Shown one piece after another: positions 44,836 to 54,171 of a stretch of DNA of 64,000 bases. The stretch lies in NCBI GenBank assembly GCA_965267435.1, contig OZ253960.1, forward strand, positions 310,001-374,000, read 5' to 3'. Both the position numbers and the translations under genes were made by a program. Each line of letters starts with the position of its first letter. Position 1 is the stretch's first letter. The notes below the pieces were generated by a model that was given only the letters and a program-made list of their open reading frames with translations, was not told where the DNA came from and did no database searches. The stretch is from JAWPMT01 sp965267435. Lineage in GTDB: Bacteria; Bacteroidota; Bacteroidia; Cytophagales; Cyclobacteriaceae.

Positions 44836-45873
44836 CTACGTTGCCAGACTCTTACGGCAGAATTCCAGGCAATTTTGCACTTCCTTCACTGCGTTAGAGC
44901 CTTCAGGGATTTGGTATTCTAACTCAACGGTGGCAGGGAACTGATATCCCCTCTTGCTCATCAGCTGCAAAATATCCGGAATAGGTGTATCTCCCTGACC
45001 CCAGGGCATATTGTCCTGACCATTGGCCTTGTCTTTTCGGTCCTTGACATGGGCGCTTTTGATGCGCTTGTTATATTTCTTTAGCAGCTGAAGCACGTCT
45101 GTGTTGCCTGCGGCTATGTAGTGTCCGACATCGGGGTTCATGGCATTGTACTCTGCCTGCTCCAAAGCCGTATCCCAAAAGGTAGGTGTCTGCTGGGTAT
45201 GACCGTGATATGCTACATAGATCTTATGCTTCGCGGCCATTTTGCCAAGCTTCTGCGTGTGTGCATCGTCGCTTGGATGCTCAAGTGTGACGTGGGAAGC
45301 GCCGAGTGCTTTGGCTGCTCGGAAACCATAATCCATTTCTGCATCCGTGTTGTTGCGGCCAAATGCAGAAGGCTTAAATCCATAGATAGTCACTCCCGCA
45401 TCGGCATACATGGATTTGACCTCCTCAAACTTGGTCATAGGTACGTTTTGCCGCCATTCAGCCAACTGCAGACGGTAGGCCTCCATTTGTTCAGACATTT
45501 CGGCGAATTCTTTTTCCTGGTCCTCCGTCAAATCTCCAGCGCGGTTGCTTCGCGCCAAACGATAAAACTTCCTGCGGTCCACTGGATTCTCCGGCATACC
45601 GGCGAAGCTTTCAGCAGGGCCACCCATTAATTCCGTAGCGCTGATGCCACTATCCAAAATATACTTCAATGTCGCTTCAGCACTCTGATCCGGCATGCTG
45701 CGGAAGGAGTACGTAATGACACCAATCTGCACGCCGTTGATAACGGAGTTTACCTTGCCGTAGGATCGCAGGATATTGGGTGCTGAAATCGCCTTGGGAA
45801 GCCCCAGCGCTATGCCGGATGCGAGTGTGGCGGAGGTGGCAAGAAATTGGCGACGTGCATTAGGTTTTTTCAT
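44836..45873 (-). CDS. Tat-exported sugar phosphate isomerase/epimerase-like TIM-barrel protein
   Basis: The 345-residue product begins with a twin-arginine-type signal (ARRQFLATSATLASGIALGL). The body is an AP-endonuclease-2-type TIM barrel. Recognisable pieces are IGVITYSFRSMPDQSAEATL, the metal-site strands SHVTLEHPSDD, HKIYVAYHGHTQQ, MNPDVGHYIAAG and SAHVKDRK, and a final VELEYQIPEG. Glu, Asp and His ligands of the usual three-metal cluster are therefore present. Family members act on sugars such as 3-keto-glucosides; the substrate here is not defined. The insert at about 100-140 (EDQEKEFAEMSEQMEAYRLQ) is charged and helical. Confidence 0.88.
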   Translation of the reverse strand: MKKPNARRQFLATSATLASGIALGLPKAISAPNILRSYGKVNSVINGVQIGVITYSFRSMPDQSAEATLKYILDSGISATELMGGPAESFAGMPENPVDRRKFYRLARSNRAGDLTEDQEKEFAEMSEQMEAYRLQLAEWRQNVPMTKFEEVKSMYADAGVTIYGFKPSAFGRNNTDAEMDYGFRAAKALGASHVTLEHPSDDAHTQKLGKMAAKHKIYVAYHGHTQQTPTFWDTALEQAEYNAMNPDVGHYIAAGNTDVLQLLKKYNKRIKSAHVKDRKDKANGQDNMPWGQGDTPIPDILQLMSKRGYQFPATVELEYQIPEGSNAVKEVQNCLEFCRKSLAT

Positions 45874-45996
45874 GATCTTAGGAGATTAGAATGTCTTTCT
45901 AAGTTAATGCACCTATTCTGGATTGCCTAGGGCGCCTCTTCCCGGTGAGAGCAGTGTTTCATCTGCCAATGGCCAAACACAAAGCGCAGAGATGGA

Positions 45997-46362
45997 TTAG
46001 GTGGCTTCATTCCGGTGATCCACCCATAGCCGAACAAGCGCCTCCAGGTCGGCCTTTTTGCTTTCGATGTCGGCCATGTCTGCGAATTTGGCAGTACGTC
46101 CTTCTTTGCCCTCTCCTTGTAGTAGTCCTGTTTTATCGGCGAGCAATGCACCTTTGTGAAACATAAGGCTGACGTGCTTCCTGGCATTCATAAAAAAAGA
46201 CGCCATGTTGCCTTTGTAGGTAAAGGTCGGACTGTTCCACTTGATACATTCCTCCATTTCGGGATGAGCGGTGAGGATGATCTCCCTGACACGTTGAATT
46301 TCTGCATTCATGGGATGATCGAGCTCTTGCAAAAACTGATCAACTTCAGCGTTCTTATTCAT
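45997..46362 (-). CDS. DUF1801 (YdhG-like) domain protein
   Basis: The 121-residue cytoplasmic protein has the features of the DUF1801 family: an N-terminal helix (VDQFLQELDHP), the ILTAHPEMEECIKWNSPTF segment in which K-W-N/G-x-P is the family hallmark, FTYKGNMASFFMN, and HVSLMFHKGALL. The biochemical role of the family is not settled. It lies between the TIM-barrel gene and the creatininase-type gene on the same strand, 48 bp downstream of the latter. Confidence 0.88.
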   Translation of the reverse strand: MNKNAEVDQFLQELDHPMNAEIQRVREIILTAHPEMEECIKWNSPTFTYKGNMASFFMNARKHVSLMFHKGALLADKTGLLQGEGKEGRTAKFADMADIESKKADLEALVRLWVDHRNEAT

Positions 46363-46410
46363 TGGTGGACAGTTGGGTTCTCTTCCTGGACAACTGATCG
46401 CCTGAGAACC

Positions 46411-47211
46411 CTACTTGTGTCGCACCGGTAATTCCTCGAAAGTCTTCTCAATATCGTCCATCAGATTGAGGACGCCCTCGACGGCGTTTTGAAGGAACTG
46501 TTCACCCTTCTCCGCCGTAGCCTTGGTGGCATCACCCCAGGTGCCGGTTTTGCTCATTTCATAAACGCTGCCCGGTGAAGAGAAGAAGTAGGCCGTGTGC
46601 AGGGCGGGTGACTTGGTCTTGGTATCCGGAAAGTTGGGGTATTCTGTATTCAACTGGTCGTTGTCCACCAAAGACGGATTGATGGCCATGATCATCGATG
46701 TCTCGCCGCAGCCAGCGTGCAGATCTAATCCATTTTCGTTGAAGGCGGTCGCTTGCTCAGCGGTGAGCCCATCCCAATGGTTGAAAGGGAAGGCCTTGGC
46801 TCCCGCCGGCAGGTGTTCGGCGGCAGTGGAGCAAGCATAAGCAAGCGCGTAGGTATTGTCGTAGTGCCCATTGAGGAAGACGATGCGCTTAAAACCGGCC
46901 CGGGCAAAGGAAATGGCCAGGTCTTTTATCGTAGCCATGAAGGTCTCCATTGACAGACTGAATTCACACGCAAATCCACGGTGAGGGTAGGAGAGTGTAT
47001 AGGGCAACGCCGGGGCTACCAACGCACGACCAGTATGCTCTGCTACTCTCCGTGCTACTTCCTGTGGTATGAGAACGTCTGTGCTCACTGGGGAATGGGG
47101 GCCATGCTGTTCAGTCGCTCCAACGGGGATGAAGATTGTGTGATTTTTCTCTAGGAACAGTTCTAGCTCCCGATTAGTGATTTCGGCAAGAAAGACAGAT
47201 TTGGGTTTCAT
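46411..47211 (-). CDS. Creatininase-family amidohydrolase
   Basis: The 266-residue product carries the metal-binding pattern of creatininase/MftE-like hydrolases: IPVGATEQHGPHSPVSTD (Glu, His and Asp ligands), HRGFACEFSLSMETFM, VFLNGHYDNTYAL, and GCGETSMIMAINP (Glu ligand). I chose ATG at 47211 (MKPKSVFLAEITNREL) because the upstream extension to 47376 overlaps the divergent permease gene and lacks family character. Members hydrolyse amide or formamide bonds in creatinine, formamidopyrimidines or mycofactocin precursors; no neighbour points to one of these. It is divergent from the permease at 47375. Confidence 0.9.
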   Translation of the reverse strand: MKPKSVFLAEITNRELELFLEKNHTIFIPVGATEQHGPHSPVSTDVLIPQEVARRVAEHTGRALVAPALPYTLSYPHRGFACEFSLSMETFMATIKDLAISFARAGFKRIVFLNGHYDNTYALAYACSTAAEHLPAGAKAFPFNHWDGLTAEQATAFNENGLDLHAGCGETSMIMAINPSLVDNDQLNTEYPNFPDTKTKSPALHTAYFFSSPGSVYEMSKTGTWGDATKATAEKGEQFLQNAVEGVLNLMDDIEKTFEELPVRHK

Positions 47212-47374
47212 AAGATGTGGATGATAACTGCCTACGAACTTACAGGACGCAGGTGGATAGAACAAGTAAGGTGTGGAAGTGATGCTCCATGTGTCTACTC
47301 CGAGCCTACAAAGCTGCCATAGCCTGCAACCCTCTGAAGATTCGATGGTCTTTTTTACAGAATTCGACCGTACC

Positions 47375-49756
47375 ATGCCACTTCATCAAACCCGGATCAC
47401 TGTTCGCTCGCTCTTGCGGAATAAGACCTACACTTCCTTGAATATCATCGGTCTCACGTCAGGGCTGATTGTTTTTCTGCTCATCACGCAGTATGTGCGC
47501 TACGAATTTAGCTATGACAACTACCACGAGAAAAAGGACCGAATATATCGCGTCTACAAGGAAGACGCGGGTAATTACTATCAGGGCACGAACAAGTTTG
47601 CTGTGATACCAGCCCCTTTGGCGGGGGCCTTGGTAGAGGAATTTCCAGAAGTGGTGACGGCTACTGCTATAGACAAGGACTGGAACACGATCGTTCGAGC
47701 CAACGATGAGGTCTTCATGGAATCCACTATTCACAGCGCAGACCCATCGATTTTTGACATTTTTTCATTGGAAGTTTTGGTGGGCAGTCGCGAACATTTG
47801 CTGCAGGAGCCCCGGTCAGCGGTGCTCTCGGAGTCGACGGCGCGCAAGTACTTTGATCGAATCGATGTGATTGGCGAGACCATTCGATTTAGGGACGAGA
47901 TAGATTTTCAGGTTTCCGGAGTGATCAAAGACATGCCAGGGAATTCGCATTTCGTGATGAACATTATTCTGAATTTCCAGGGGTTGCTGGAAGCCAAGAA
48001 CAGGCCTAATGACAACTGGAGCAATAGCAGTTATTATTGTTTTATTCTTCTAAACGATCCGCTGGATGCCCAGCGTGTACAGGCGAAAATGCCTCAGATC
48101 CGAGCGAAGTACGCCGACGACCCCATAGAGAGCGAAGAAGGGCAGGAGTCACAATATTACGTGCAGCCTTTGGATCAGCTCCACTTCACAAAGGATGTCA
48201 ATTTTGATATAGCGCCTAGTGCTGATGCACGAAGCCTGTACCTGTATTTGGGTATTGCGTTTATGATCCTCTTCATCGCGGCTATCAACTACGTCAATCT
48301 TGCAACTGCCAGGGCCATGAATCGAACAAGAGAAATCGGTGTCAGGAAGGTGGTTGGTGCCCATAGATGGGCTTTGGTGGGATCGTTCTTGCACGAGTCC
48401 ACACTACTGGTGGGTACGTCGCTTGTCGTGGGCCTCATTGCTGTGGTGGCAATCATGCCCCATTTCTCGCTGTTTGTGGGAAAGGACATTCCCATACCGC
48501 TGCAATCAGGTCAGTTTTGGGCATGGATAGTGGCGTTGGGCACGGTGATGACCCTGCTTTCCGGTATCTATCCGGCGCTTATTCTTAGCAGGTTCAAGGT
48601 TGTGCCCGCCCTCAAGGGCACGAAGGTGGCCAGCAACAAAGTCGTGCTGAGAAATGCCCTAGTGGTCTTTCAGTTCACTGTGTCGTGTGCGTTGATTCTG
48701 GGCGCCAGTGTCCTTAATGATCAGCTGAACTATATACAAAACATGGATACCGGCTTTACGCGAGACCAGATAGTCATCATACAGGCGCGAGACGCAACCA
48801 TTCGTGAAAAATTGGGCATTTTCAAAGATGAGCTGCGGAAGGTAGCGGGTGTTACGTATGTGTCCTCCTCCAATTCACTGCCTAACAACATATCCTCAAA
48901 CAGCAGCGCGAAATGGCCGGGAAGGCCTGACGGCCTGTCAATTCCCCTTTATACGAATGTCATCGACTATGACTACGTGGACCTCTTCGAATTGGAGGTT
49001 GTGGATGGTCGCCAGTTCAAGCGAGAACTGGACCGCCCTCAGAAGAGCATGCTGCTCAATGAGTCGGCTGTGGAGGCGCTGGGCTGGGAGGACCCCATTG
49101 GCCGACAGATGATTACTTGGTTTGGTGATACTGCCAGAATTGTGGGCATCCTCAAGGACTTTCATCAGCACTCGGTCCACTTGCCTATAGAACCTGCACA
49201 GTTCTTCCTGCACGAAACCAGAGGAACTATTTCAATCAAAATTGCCGGTGAGCATCTGGATGCGGCATTGAAGGGAATGGAAGAGGCATACCTCTCATTC
49301 GAACCGGCGTATCCTTATGAGTACAAATTCTTCAATGACATATTTGATAAAGCTTACCAGAGTGAAATTAACACCGCCAGGCTGGCGGAGTGGTTCACCA
49401 TCCTGGCTATAGTGATTGCTTGTCTTGGACTTTATGGTCTGGCTGCCCATAGGGTGCAGCACCGGATCAAGGAGATAGGGGTACGAAAGGTTTTAGGTGC
49501 TTCTGTAGTACGTATTTTGCTACTTCTGACCAAAGACTTTGGTCTGCTGCTTATTCTAGCGTTTGTGATCGCTGCGCCCATAGCCTGGCAGGTGATGCAG
49601 AATTGGTTGAGTGACTTTGCTTATCACGTGGAGATCAATTGGTTTTCCTTCGTCCTGGCGTTTGCAATGATGATGATTGTCGCTGGTCTCACAGTTGGCT
49701 ATCGGACCTTCAGAGCGGCTGCCAGCAATCCCGTGGAAGCATTGAGAGAGGAGTAG
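47375..49756 (+). CDS. ABC transporter permease (MacB/FtsX type), paralogue
   Basis: The 793-residue permease has the same layout as the one at 42320. Its opening RSLLRNKTYTSLNIIGLTSG contains the first helix, a MacB_PCD domain follows, and then an FtsX block (LGIAFMILFIAAINYVNLA, NRTREIGVRKVVGAHR). A second periplasmic domain and a last block (LGLYGLAAHRVQHRIKEIGV, LGASVVRILLLL) end in AASNPVEALREE. I placed the start at ATG 47375 (MPLHQTRITVRSLL), which gives the usual short lead before R-N/S-L-L-R-N-K. Readings from 47273 or 47345 add a polar leader not seen in the family. No ATPase gene is adjacent. Confidence 0.92.
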   Translation: MPLHQTRITVRSLLRNKTYTSLNIIGLTSGLIVFLLITQYVRYEFSYDNYHEKKDRIYRVYKEDAGNYYQGTNKFAVIPAPLAGALVEEFPEVVTATAIDKDWNTIVRANDEVFMESTIHSADPSIFDIFSLEVLVGSREHLLQEPRSAVLSESTARKYFDRIDVIGETIRFRDEIDFQVSGVIKDMPGNSHFVMNIILNFQGLLEAKNRPNDNWSNSSYYCFILLNDPLDAQRVQAKMPQIRAKYADDPIESEEGQESQYYVQPLDQLHFTKDVNFDIAPSADARSLYLYLGIAFMILFIAAINYVNLATARAMNRTREIGVRKVVGAHRWALVGSFLHESTLLVGTSLVVGLIAVVAIMPHFSLFVGKDIPIPLQSGQFWAWIVALGTVMTLLSGIYPALILSRFKVVPALKGTKVASNKVVLRNALVVFQFTVSCALILGASVLNDQLNYIQNMDTGFTRDQIVIIQARDATIREKLGIFKDELRKVAGVTYVSSSNSLPNNISSNSSAKWPGRPDGLSIPLYTNVIDYDYVDLFELEVVDGRQFKRELDRPQKSMLLNESAVEALGWEDPIGRQMITWFGDTARIVGILKDFHQHSVHLPIEPAQFFLHETRGTISIKIAGEHLDAALKGMEEAYLSFEPAYPYEYKFFNDIFDKAYQSEINTARLAEWFTILAIVIACLGLYGLAAHRVQHRIKEIGVRKVLGASVVRILLLLTKDFGLLLILAFVIAAPIAWQVMQNWLSDFAYHVEINWFSFVLAFAMMMIVAGLTVGYRTFRAAASNPVEALREE

Positions 49757-49852
49757 ATAGCATCCAAGTTGGTTCCAAAAGGGCCACAAGCATAGGGCCA
49801 AGACAAGGCTTTGGGTGGTGGACAGGTCGAGGGGCCGAAGGCTTGGGCATGC

Positions 49853-49876
49853 GCCTGCCTACCGGCAAAGGCAGGC
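49853..49876. repeat. Short palindromic repeat (GCCTGCCT...AGGCAGGC)
   Basis: A perfect 8-bp inverted repeat, GCCTGCCT (49853-49860) and AGGCAGGC (49869-49876), surrounds the loop ACCGGCAA. CCTGCC/GGCAGG palindromes of this type are frequently scattered between Bacteroidota genes. It lies in the 234-bp gap between the permease and metY and could help terminate transcription, though no T-run follows. Confidence 0.5.
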
Positions 49877-49990
49877 CAGGAGGGAAGTGGGTCAGGTTTG
49901 AGCGGCGCAATGTGCGATTCGCAAAGTCTTAAGCTTTACATTCATGAATTTCTTCGAACTCATTCCTTTTTCAGCGGTTAATTTCACGGC

Positions 49991-51289
49991 ATGGCTGAAA
50001 GAAGAAAGTTTGGCTTTGAAACGCGGATGTTGCACGCGGGGCATATCCCCGATCCACATACGGGTGCACGGGCGGTCCCGATCTATCCCTCGGCGGGATT
50101 TGTGTTTGATAGCCCCGATCAGGCAGCGCAGTTATTTGAGCTGAAGCAATACGGTAATATCTACTCACGGCTCATGAACCCGACCGTAGCGGTATTTGAG
50201 GAGCGGATGGCGAGCCTCGAGGGGGGTACGGGTGCAATAGGCGTGTCCAGCGGGATGGCGGCACAGTTCATCACGCTCATGACGCTTTTACAGCCTGGTG
50301 ATGAGATCGTGGCATCGTCGCACTTGTATGGAGGGACGTACACGCAGTTTGAGCATACGCTGAAGAAGCTGTCCATCAAGGTGCACTTTGTGGATCCAAG
50401 TGACTTGTCCCTCTGGGAAGAGAAGATGACAAGCAAGACGAAGGTGCTGTACGGTGAGACGATTGGCAATCCCCAGGGCAGTGTTTTTCCTTTTGAGGAG
50501 GTGAGCGCGCTGGCGAAATCTCATGGTATACCACTGATCATTGACAATACCCTGGCGTCGCCCTATCTATGCCGGCCGTTGGAGTGGGGGGCGGATATTG
50601 TGATCCACAGTGCGACAAAGTTTATCAACGGACATGGAACAAGCGTGGCCGGGGTGATTGTGGAGTCGGGTCAATTCGATTACAGTAATTATCCGACGAT
50701 TGCTGAGCCTTCTGCGCCCTATCACGGGTTGAAGTTTTACGAGACCTTTGGCCACTATGGCTTTTTGATGAAAGCCCGGGTGGAGACACTAAGGGATGTG
50801 GGCAGCTCCATGTCCGCGCATGACGCCTTTCAACTGGTGCAGGGACTCGAAACGCTGTCGGTACGCATGGATCGACACGTGAGCAATGCAATGGCTATTT
50901 CAGGTTTTTTGAAGGAGCACCCTAGTGTGGAGTGGGTCAACTATTCCGGGTTGGAGGATCATACTCATCACGAGCGGGCGAAGAAATATTTGCCGAAGGG
51001 TGCGGGATCCGTATTTGCCTTTGGGATCAAGCCTGTCAATGGTATGGACGCCCGCGAGACAGGAAAGCGCTTCCTGGAGGAGCTGCAGCTTTTTAGCCAT
51101 GTGGCCAACCTCGGAGATGCAAAGAGTCTTGTGCTGCACCCCGGGTCGACGACACATCAACAGCTGTCTCCGGCGGAGTTGGAGGCGGCGGGAATTTCGC
51201 CGGGCTTGATCCGGTTATCAGTAGGACTAGAAACAACAGAAGACTTAATATGGGACTTGGAACAAGCCTTTCGTGCGATATCTCGATGA
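49991..51289 (+). CDS. metY: O-acetylhomoserine sulfhydrylase-type PLP enzyme (Cys/Met metabolism)
   Basis: The 432-residue cytoplasmic enzyme is of the Cys/Met-metabolism PLP family. The length and the start KFGFETRMLHAGHIPDPHTG favour O-acetylhomoserine aminocarboxypropyltransferase (MetY), which makes homocysteine or methionine from O-acetylhomoserine and a sulfur donor. Visible features are the YSRLMNPTVAVFEERMASLE region, IDNTLASPYLCRPLEWGADI, the PLP lysine in VIHSATKFINGHG, and the C-terminal LVLHPGSTTHQQLSPAE and IRLSVGLE. Cystathionine-forming relatives are usually shorter (about 380-400 residues). The stop overlaps the next start by 4 nt. Confidence 0.9.
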   Translation: MAERRKFGFETRMLHAGHIPDPHTGARAVPIYPSAGFVFDSPDQAAQLFELKQYGNIYSRLMNPTVAVFEERMASLEGGTGAIGVSSGMAAQFITLMTLLQPGDEIVASSHLYGGTYTQFEHTLKKLSIKVHFVDPSDLSLWEEKMTSKTKVLYGETIGNPQGSVFPFEEVSALAKSHGIPLIIDNTLASPYLCRPLEWGADIVIHSATKFINGHGTSVAGVIVESGQFDYSNYPTIAEPSAPYHGLKFYETFGHYGFLMKARVETLRDVGSSMSAHDAFQLVQGLETLSVRMDRHVSNAMAISGFLKEHPSVEWVNYSGLEDHTHHERAKKYLPKGAGSVFAFGIKPVNGMDARETGKRFLEELQLFSHVANLGDAKSLVLHPGSTTHQQLSPAELEAAGISPGLIRLSVGLETTEDLIWDLEQAFRAISR

Positions 51290-51789
51290 ACACCAACCTC
51301 TCGGCTGAAGAGAGGAACCTCTATCAGAACCCTGAAACGATCAGGCACTTATTGCACTTCTCTGAAAACGTAGCTGTCGTCGGACTGTCCGATAAGCCAC
51401 AGCGCGCCAGCAACTTCGTGGGCTCGTATCTGAAGTCCGAAGGTTTTCGGGTCATTCCCATCAACCCAATGAAAGAGGAGATCCTTGGTGAGAAGAGCTA
51501 CCCGGACCTGAAGAGCGCTCCCGGGCCAATAGACATCGTCGATATCTTTCGTAAACCGCAGGATTGCTATGACATCGTGAAAGAGGCGATCGAAGTGGGG
51601 GCGAAAGCCGTATGGATGCAGCTGACCATTGTGAACCGTGATGCTGCCGAGCTTGCCAGGGAAAATGGACTGGAAGTGGTCATGGATCGCTGCATTAAGA
51701 TGGAGCATGGCCGTTACAATGGCAACCTCCACTGGGTCGGAATGAATACCGAGATCATCACGGCCAGGAAGGCGGCCAGATTCTTTTAA
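51286..51789 (+). CDS. CoA-binding protein (YccU-like)
   Basis: The 167-residue protein has a succinyl-CoA-ligase-type CoA-binding Rossmann domain: VAVVGLSDKPQRASNFVGSY, FRVIPINPMKEEILGEKSYP, IDIVDIFRKPQDCYDIVKEA, AVWMQLTIVNRDAAELARE, and GLEVVMDRCIKMEHGRY, where the D-R-C-I-K/M segment is typical of YccU-like proteins. I chose ATG at 51286 because it overlaps the metY stop as ATGA; a reading from 51250 lies inside metY. Its role is unknown, but co-translation with metY suggests a link to acyl-group or sulfur metabolism. A bidirectional terminator follows at once. Confidence 0.88.
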   Translation: MNTNLSAEERNLYQNPETIRHLLHFSENVAVVGLSDKPQRASNFVGSYLKSEGFRVIPINPMKEEILGEKSYPDLKSAPGPIDIVDIFRKPQDCYDIVKEAIEVGAKAVWMQLTIVNRDAAELARENGLEVVMDRCIKMEHGRYNGNLHWVGMNTEIITARKAARFF

Positions 51790-51797
51790 ACAAAAAA

Positions 51798-51838
51798 GAC
51801 CGAAGCCCATGGCGAGGCTCCGGTCAGTTCATTTTTTT
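51798..51838. terminator. Bidirectional rho-independent terminator
   Basis: The stem GACCGAAGCC / GGCTCCGGTC (51798-51807 and 51816-51825, one mismatch) has an 8-nt loop. It is followed by seven T residues (51832-51838) and preceded by an A-rich run (51788-51797). It therefore works for the plus-strand metY-CoA-binding unit and for the minus-strand T9SS cargo gene ending at 51851. Confidence 0.85.
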
Positions 51839-51850
51839 GAGCGCTGAGTC

Positions 51851-53878
51851 TTACTCGGCAAGCACCAATTTCTTGGTAGTCATGTGCTGCCCGTCAACAA
51901 AGAGTGTACAGTTGTAGAGGCCGGCTGAGAGTTGCTTCCTTTCAAACACCAATTCGGACCTATCTGTAATGTGCTCGTATCTAGCGACTTCCTGTCCCTG
52001 AAGGTTCGTGATCACCAGACTAGCATCTTTTGCGGTGAGAGGCAGTTGGTAGCGGATGGTTGTCGACTGGTTGAAAGGATTAGGGACGGTTTCCAAGCGA
52101 ATTGCGTCTCCCAGCTTAAGCACTTCCACAGAACCACCTTCCAAGGTCAGCTTGCCCAGGAGGTTTTTGATCTCGGCGAGCTCCTCTTTGATGGCTTCAT
52201 TTTCCGCCCGGATCTCAGCGTTCTCTGCCATCAGCTTCGAAATCACTTCGTCGTCTGCCGTCTCCTGTCGTGCATTGGGGTTCCCGTTGCCATTACCGCC
52301 GCCTGAGCCTCCGCCGCCGTTGCCTGCTTGGGTATTGCTCGTGACCTTACCTGTCACTTGTAGATTGCCGTTGATGACCAGCTCACCCGTAGCGAAGTTG
52401 CCATAGATAAGAGGAGCAAGGGTGTCTTTGTTAGTGATGATCAGCTGATCGGAGCCCGTTGTATTGACGCCTGCCTGGTAGCCAATGAAGACATTGCTGC
52501 TGCCATCGCTGTTTTGCCCAGCACCGTTCCCGAGATAGGTGTTGTTGGCACCTGGGTTATTTTGACCGGCGTCAAGACCGACAAAGGAGTTGGTTCCTGA
52601 AAGCGAGTAATTGGCACCTGTTTCGATGACGTCAAGTCTTCCTTCTGCCAGGTCGACGTCTGCGGCGTTGGCCTGGATGGCGGCGGCGTTGACTGAGATA
52701 TTGCCGGCATTGGCAGAAACACCGTTGCTGTTGGTCTGTATGTCAGCGTTGTTGGCCTGGATCGCGGCCGTGTTGCTGGAGATGTCACTCAAGTTGCTCG
52801 CAATCGCCGATTGGTTGGCCGCAATATCCGCAGCCTGACCTGTAATGGAAGTCGTGTTGGACGTGATATTCAGCGCATTAACGCCAATGGCCGCCGTGTT
52901 GTTATTGATGGTCGTTGTGTTGTTGCCAACGTTCGTGGCGTTGTCATTGATCGCAGTGGTATTGGTATTGATCGCGGTTGAGTTATTGCCGATATCTGTT
53001 GCATTTACCGAGATCGTAGAGGCATTGTTGCCAATCGAAGTTCCATTCGCCTGGATGGTAGTCGTATTGTCGCTAATCGCTGTGGTATTTGCCTGGATAG
53101 ACGTTTCGTTGGTCGAGATACCCGTCGCATTCCCGGAAATATCGCTTGCGTTAGTGGCGATAGCGGTGGTATTCGCTGCAATAGCGTCCGTGTTGGCCTG
53201 GAAGCCGGCATTCGTGATCGTTCCGGTGACTTCGAAGCTACCGTTGATGCGTACCCGGTTCGTGTTGAATTCTCCATAAATCAAAGGAGAACTGGTACGG
53301 CTGTTATCAATGTAGAGCCTGTTGCTGCCGGATTCATTGTATCCTGCTTCGTAGCCAATGAAAACATTCGACGACCCATTCGACCTGCTGCCAGCGCTTG
53401 ATCCTAAAAAAGTGTTGTTTGATCCAGAGCTTTGATTACCAGCTCCATAGCCTAATAGCACATTAAATCGTCCGTTGAAGTTGTTGATACCAGCCTCGGC
53501 CCCTACAAATGTGTTCTGGCCAGCGTTCCGATTGTTGTAACCGGCAAAATGGCCAATAAAGACATTGAGTGAGCCTCCACGATTGTTGTAACCTGCAAAC
53601 GCACCGGTGAAAGTATTGAAATTGGAAGTACTCAATCTTCCTGCGAAACTCCCGCTGAAAGTATTATAGTAGCCAACTGTGTTAGATTCTCCAGCGAAAT
53701 ATCCATTGAATGTGTTCTCGTATCCAGTCGTATTCCTAAAACCGGCTGAGGCGCCAGTGAAAGTGTTGCGATAACCTCCGGCATTGCTCGCACCTGCCTG
53801 GTTACCTGTGAAGGTATTGGATTGCGCCACTAGCAAAATTGGGCTAGCAGTCATAATGACCAGTAAAAGTCTCTTCAT
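51851..53878 (-). CDS. T9SS cargo with head repeats, Asn-rich coiled-coil stalk and type-A sorting tail
   Basis: The 675-residue product has a signal peptide (RLLLVIMTASPILLVAQS). About nine glycine/asparagine-rich repeats of about 20-24 residues follow (NTFTGASAGFRNTTGYENTF; NVFIGYEAGYNESGS). A stalk of about 210 residues with 7-residue A/N-I periodicity (AIAANTTAIATNASDIS) looks like a trimeric Asn-core coiled coil. A second short head, a Gly/Asn linker, a charged coiled coil (ENAEIRAENEAIKEELAEIK) and a C-terminal Por secretion tail (VPNPFNQSTTIRYQLP, QLSAGLYNCTLFVDGQ, KLVLAE) complete it. I chose ATG 53878 at the signal peptide, over 53902. Likely a surface-attached trimeric fibre. Confidence 0.88.
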   Translation of the reverse strand: MKRLLLVIMTASPILLVAQSNTFTGNQAGASNAGGYRNTFTGASAGFRNTTGYENTFNGYFAGESNTVGYYNTFSGSFAGRLSTSNFNTFTGAFAGYNNRGGSLNVFIGHFAGYNNRNAGQNTFVGAEAGINNFNGRFNVLLGYGAGNQSSGSNNTFLGSSAGSRSNGSSNVFIGYEAGYNESGSNRLYIDNSRTSSPLIYGEFNTNRVRINGSFEVTGTITNAGFQANTDAIAANTTAIATNASDISGNATGISTNETSIQANTTAISDNTTTIQANGTSIGNNASTISVNATDIGNNSTAINTNTTAINDNATNVGNNTTTINNNTAAIGVNALNITSNTTSITGQAADIAANQSAIASNLSDISSNTAAIQANNADIQTNSNGVSANAGNISVNAAAIQANAADVDLAEGRLDVIETGANYSLSGTNSFVGLDAGQNNPGANNTYLGNGAGQNSDGSSNVFIGYQAGVNTTGSDQLIITNKDTLAPLIYGNFATGELVINGNLQVTGKVTSNTQAGNGGGGSGGGNGNGNPNARQETADDEVISKLMAENAEIRAENEAIKEELAEIKNLLGKLTLEGGSVEVLKLGDAIRLETVPNPFNQSTTIRYQLPLTAKDASLVITNLQGQEVARYEHITDRSELVFERKQLSAGLYNCTLFVDGQHMTTKKLVLAE

Positions 53879-54171
53879 CTTGTTTGTCAGTTTTGTTGTC
53901 ACAATAGTTATTCTGTAAACCTAGGGATCGGAAGAAGTCTATAGCTGTGAAGTGGCCCCATTCCTTCCCAAGGTCTTTCTTGGAGCAATATAACGCAATA
54001 CTAACTAACTGTAAAAGCGCCAATTGTAATAGTTTGAATAGTTTAATATTTTCTTGAAAAAGAACAATTACTGTGTGAGCAGGTGGATTCCGCCGTTCTT
54101 TTAGCAACATTCCCTTCAAATGAAGCTCGTCATCGCCAGAATAAGTGGCGACGTCCTTCTACCCGTCAGCC

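Noticed and set aside
53844..54119. 91-codon minus-strand reading frame upstream of the T9SS cargo gene
   Set aside because: It overlaps the start of the cargo gene in another frame, has no protein-like features, and occupies the expected promoter region.
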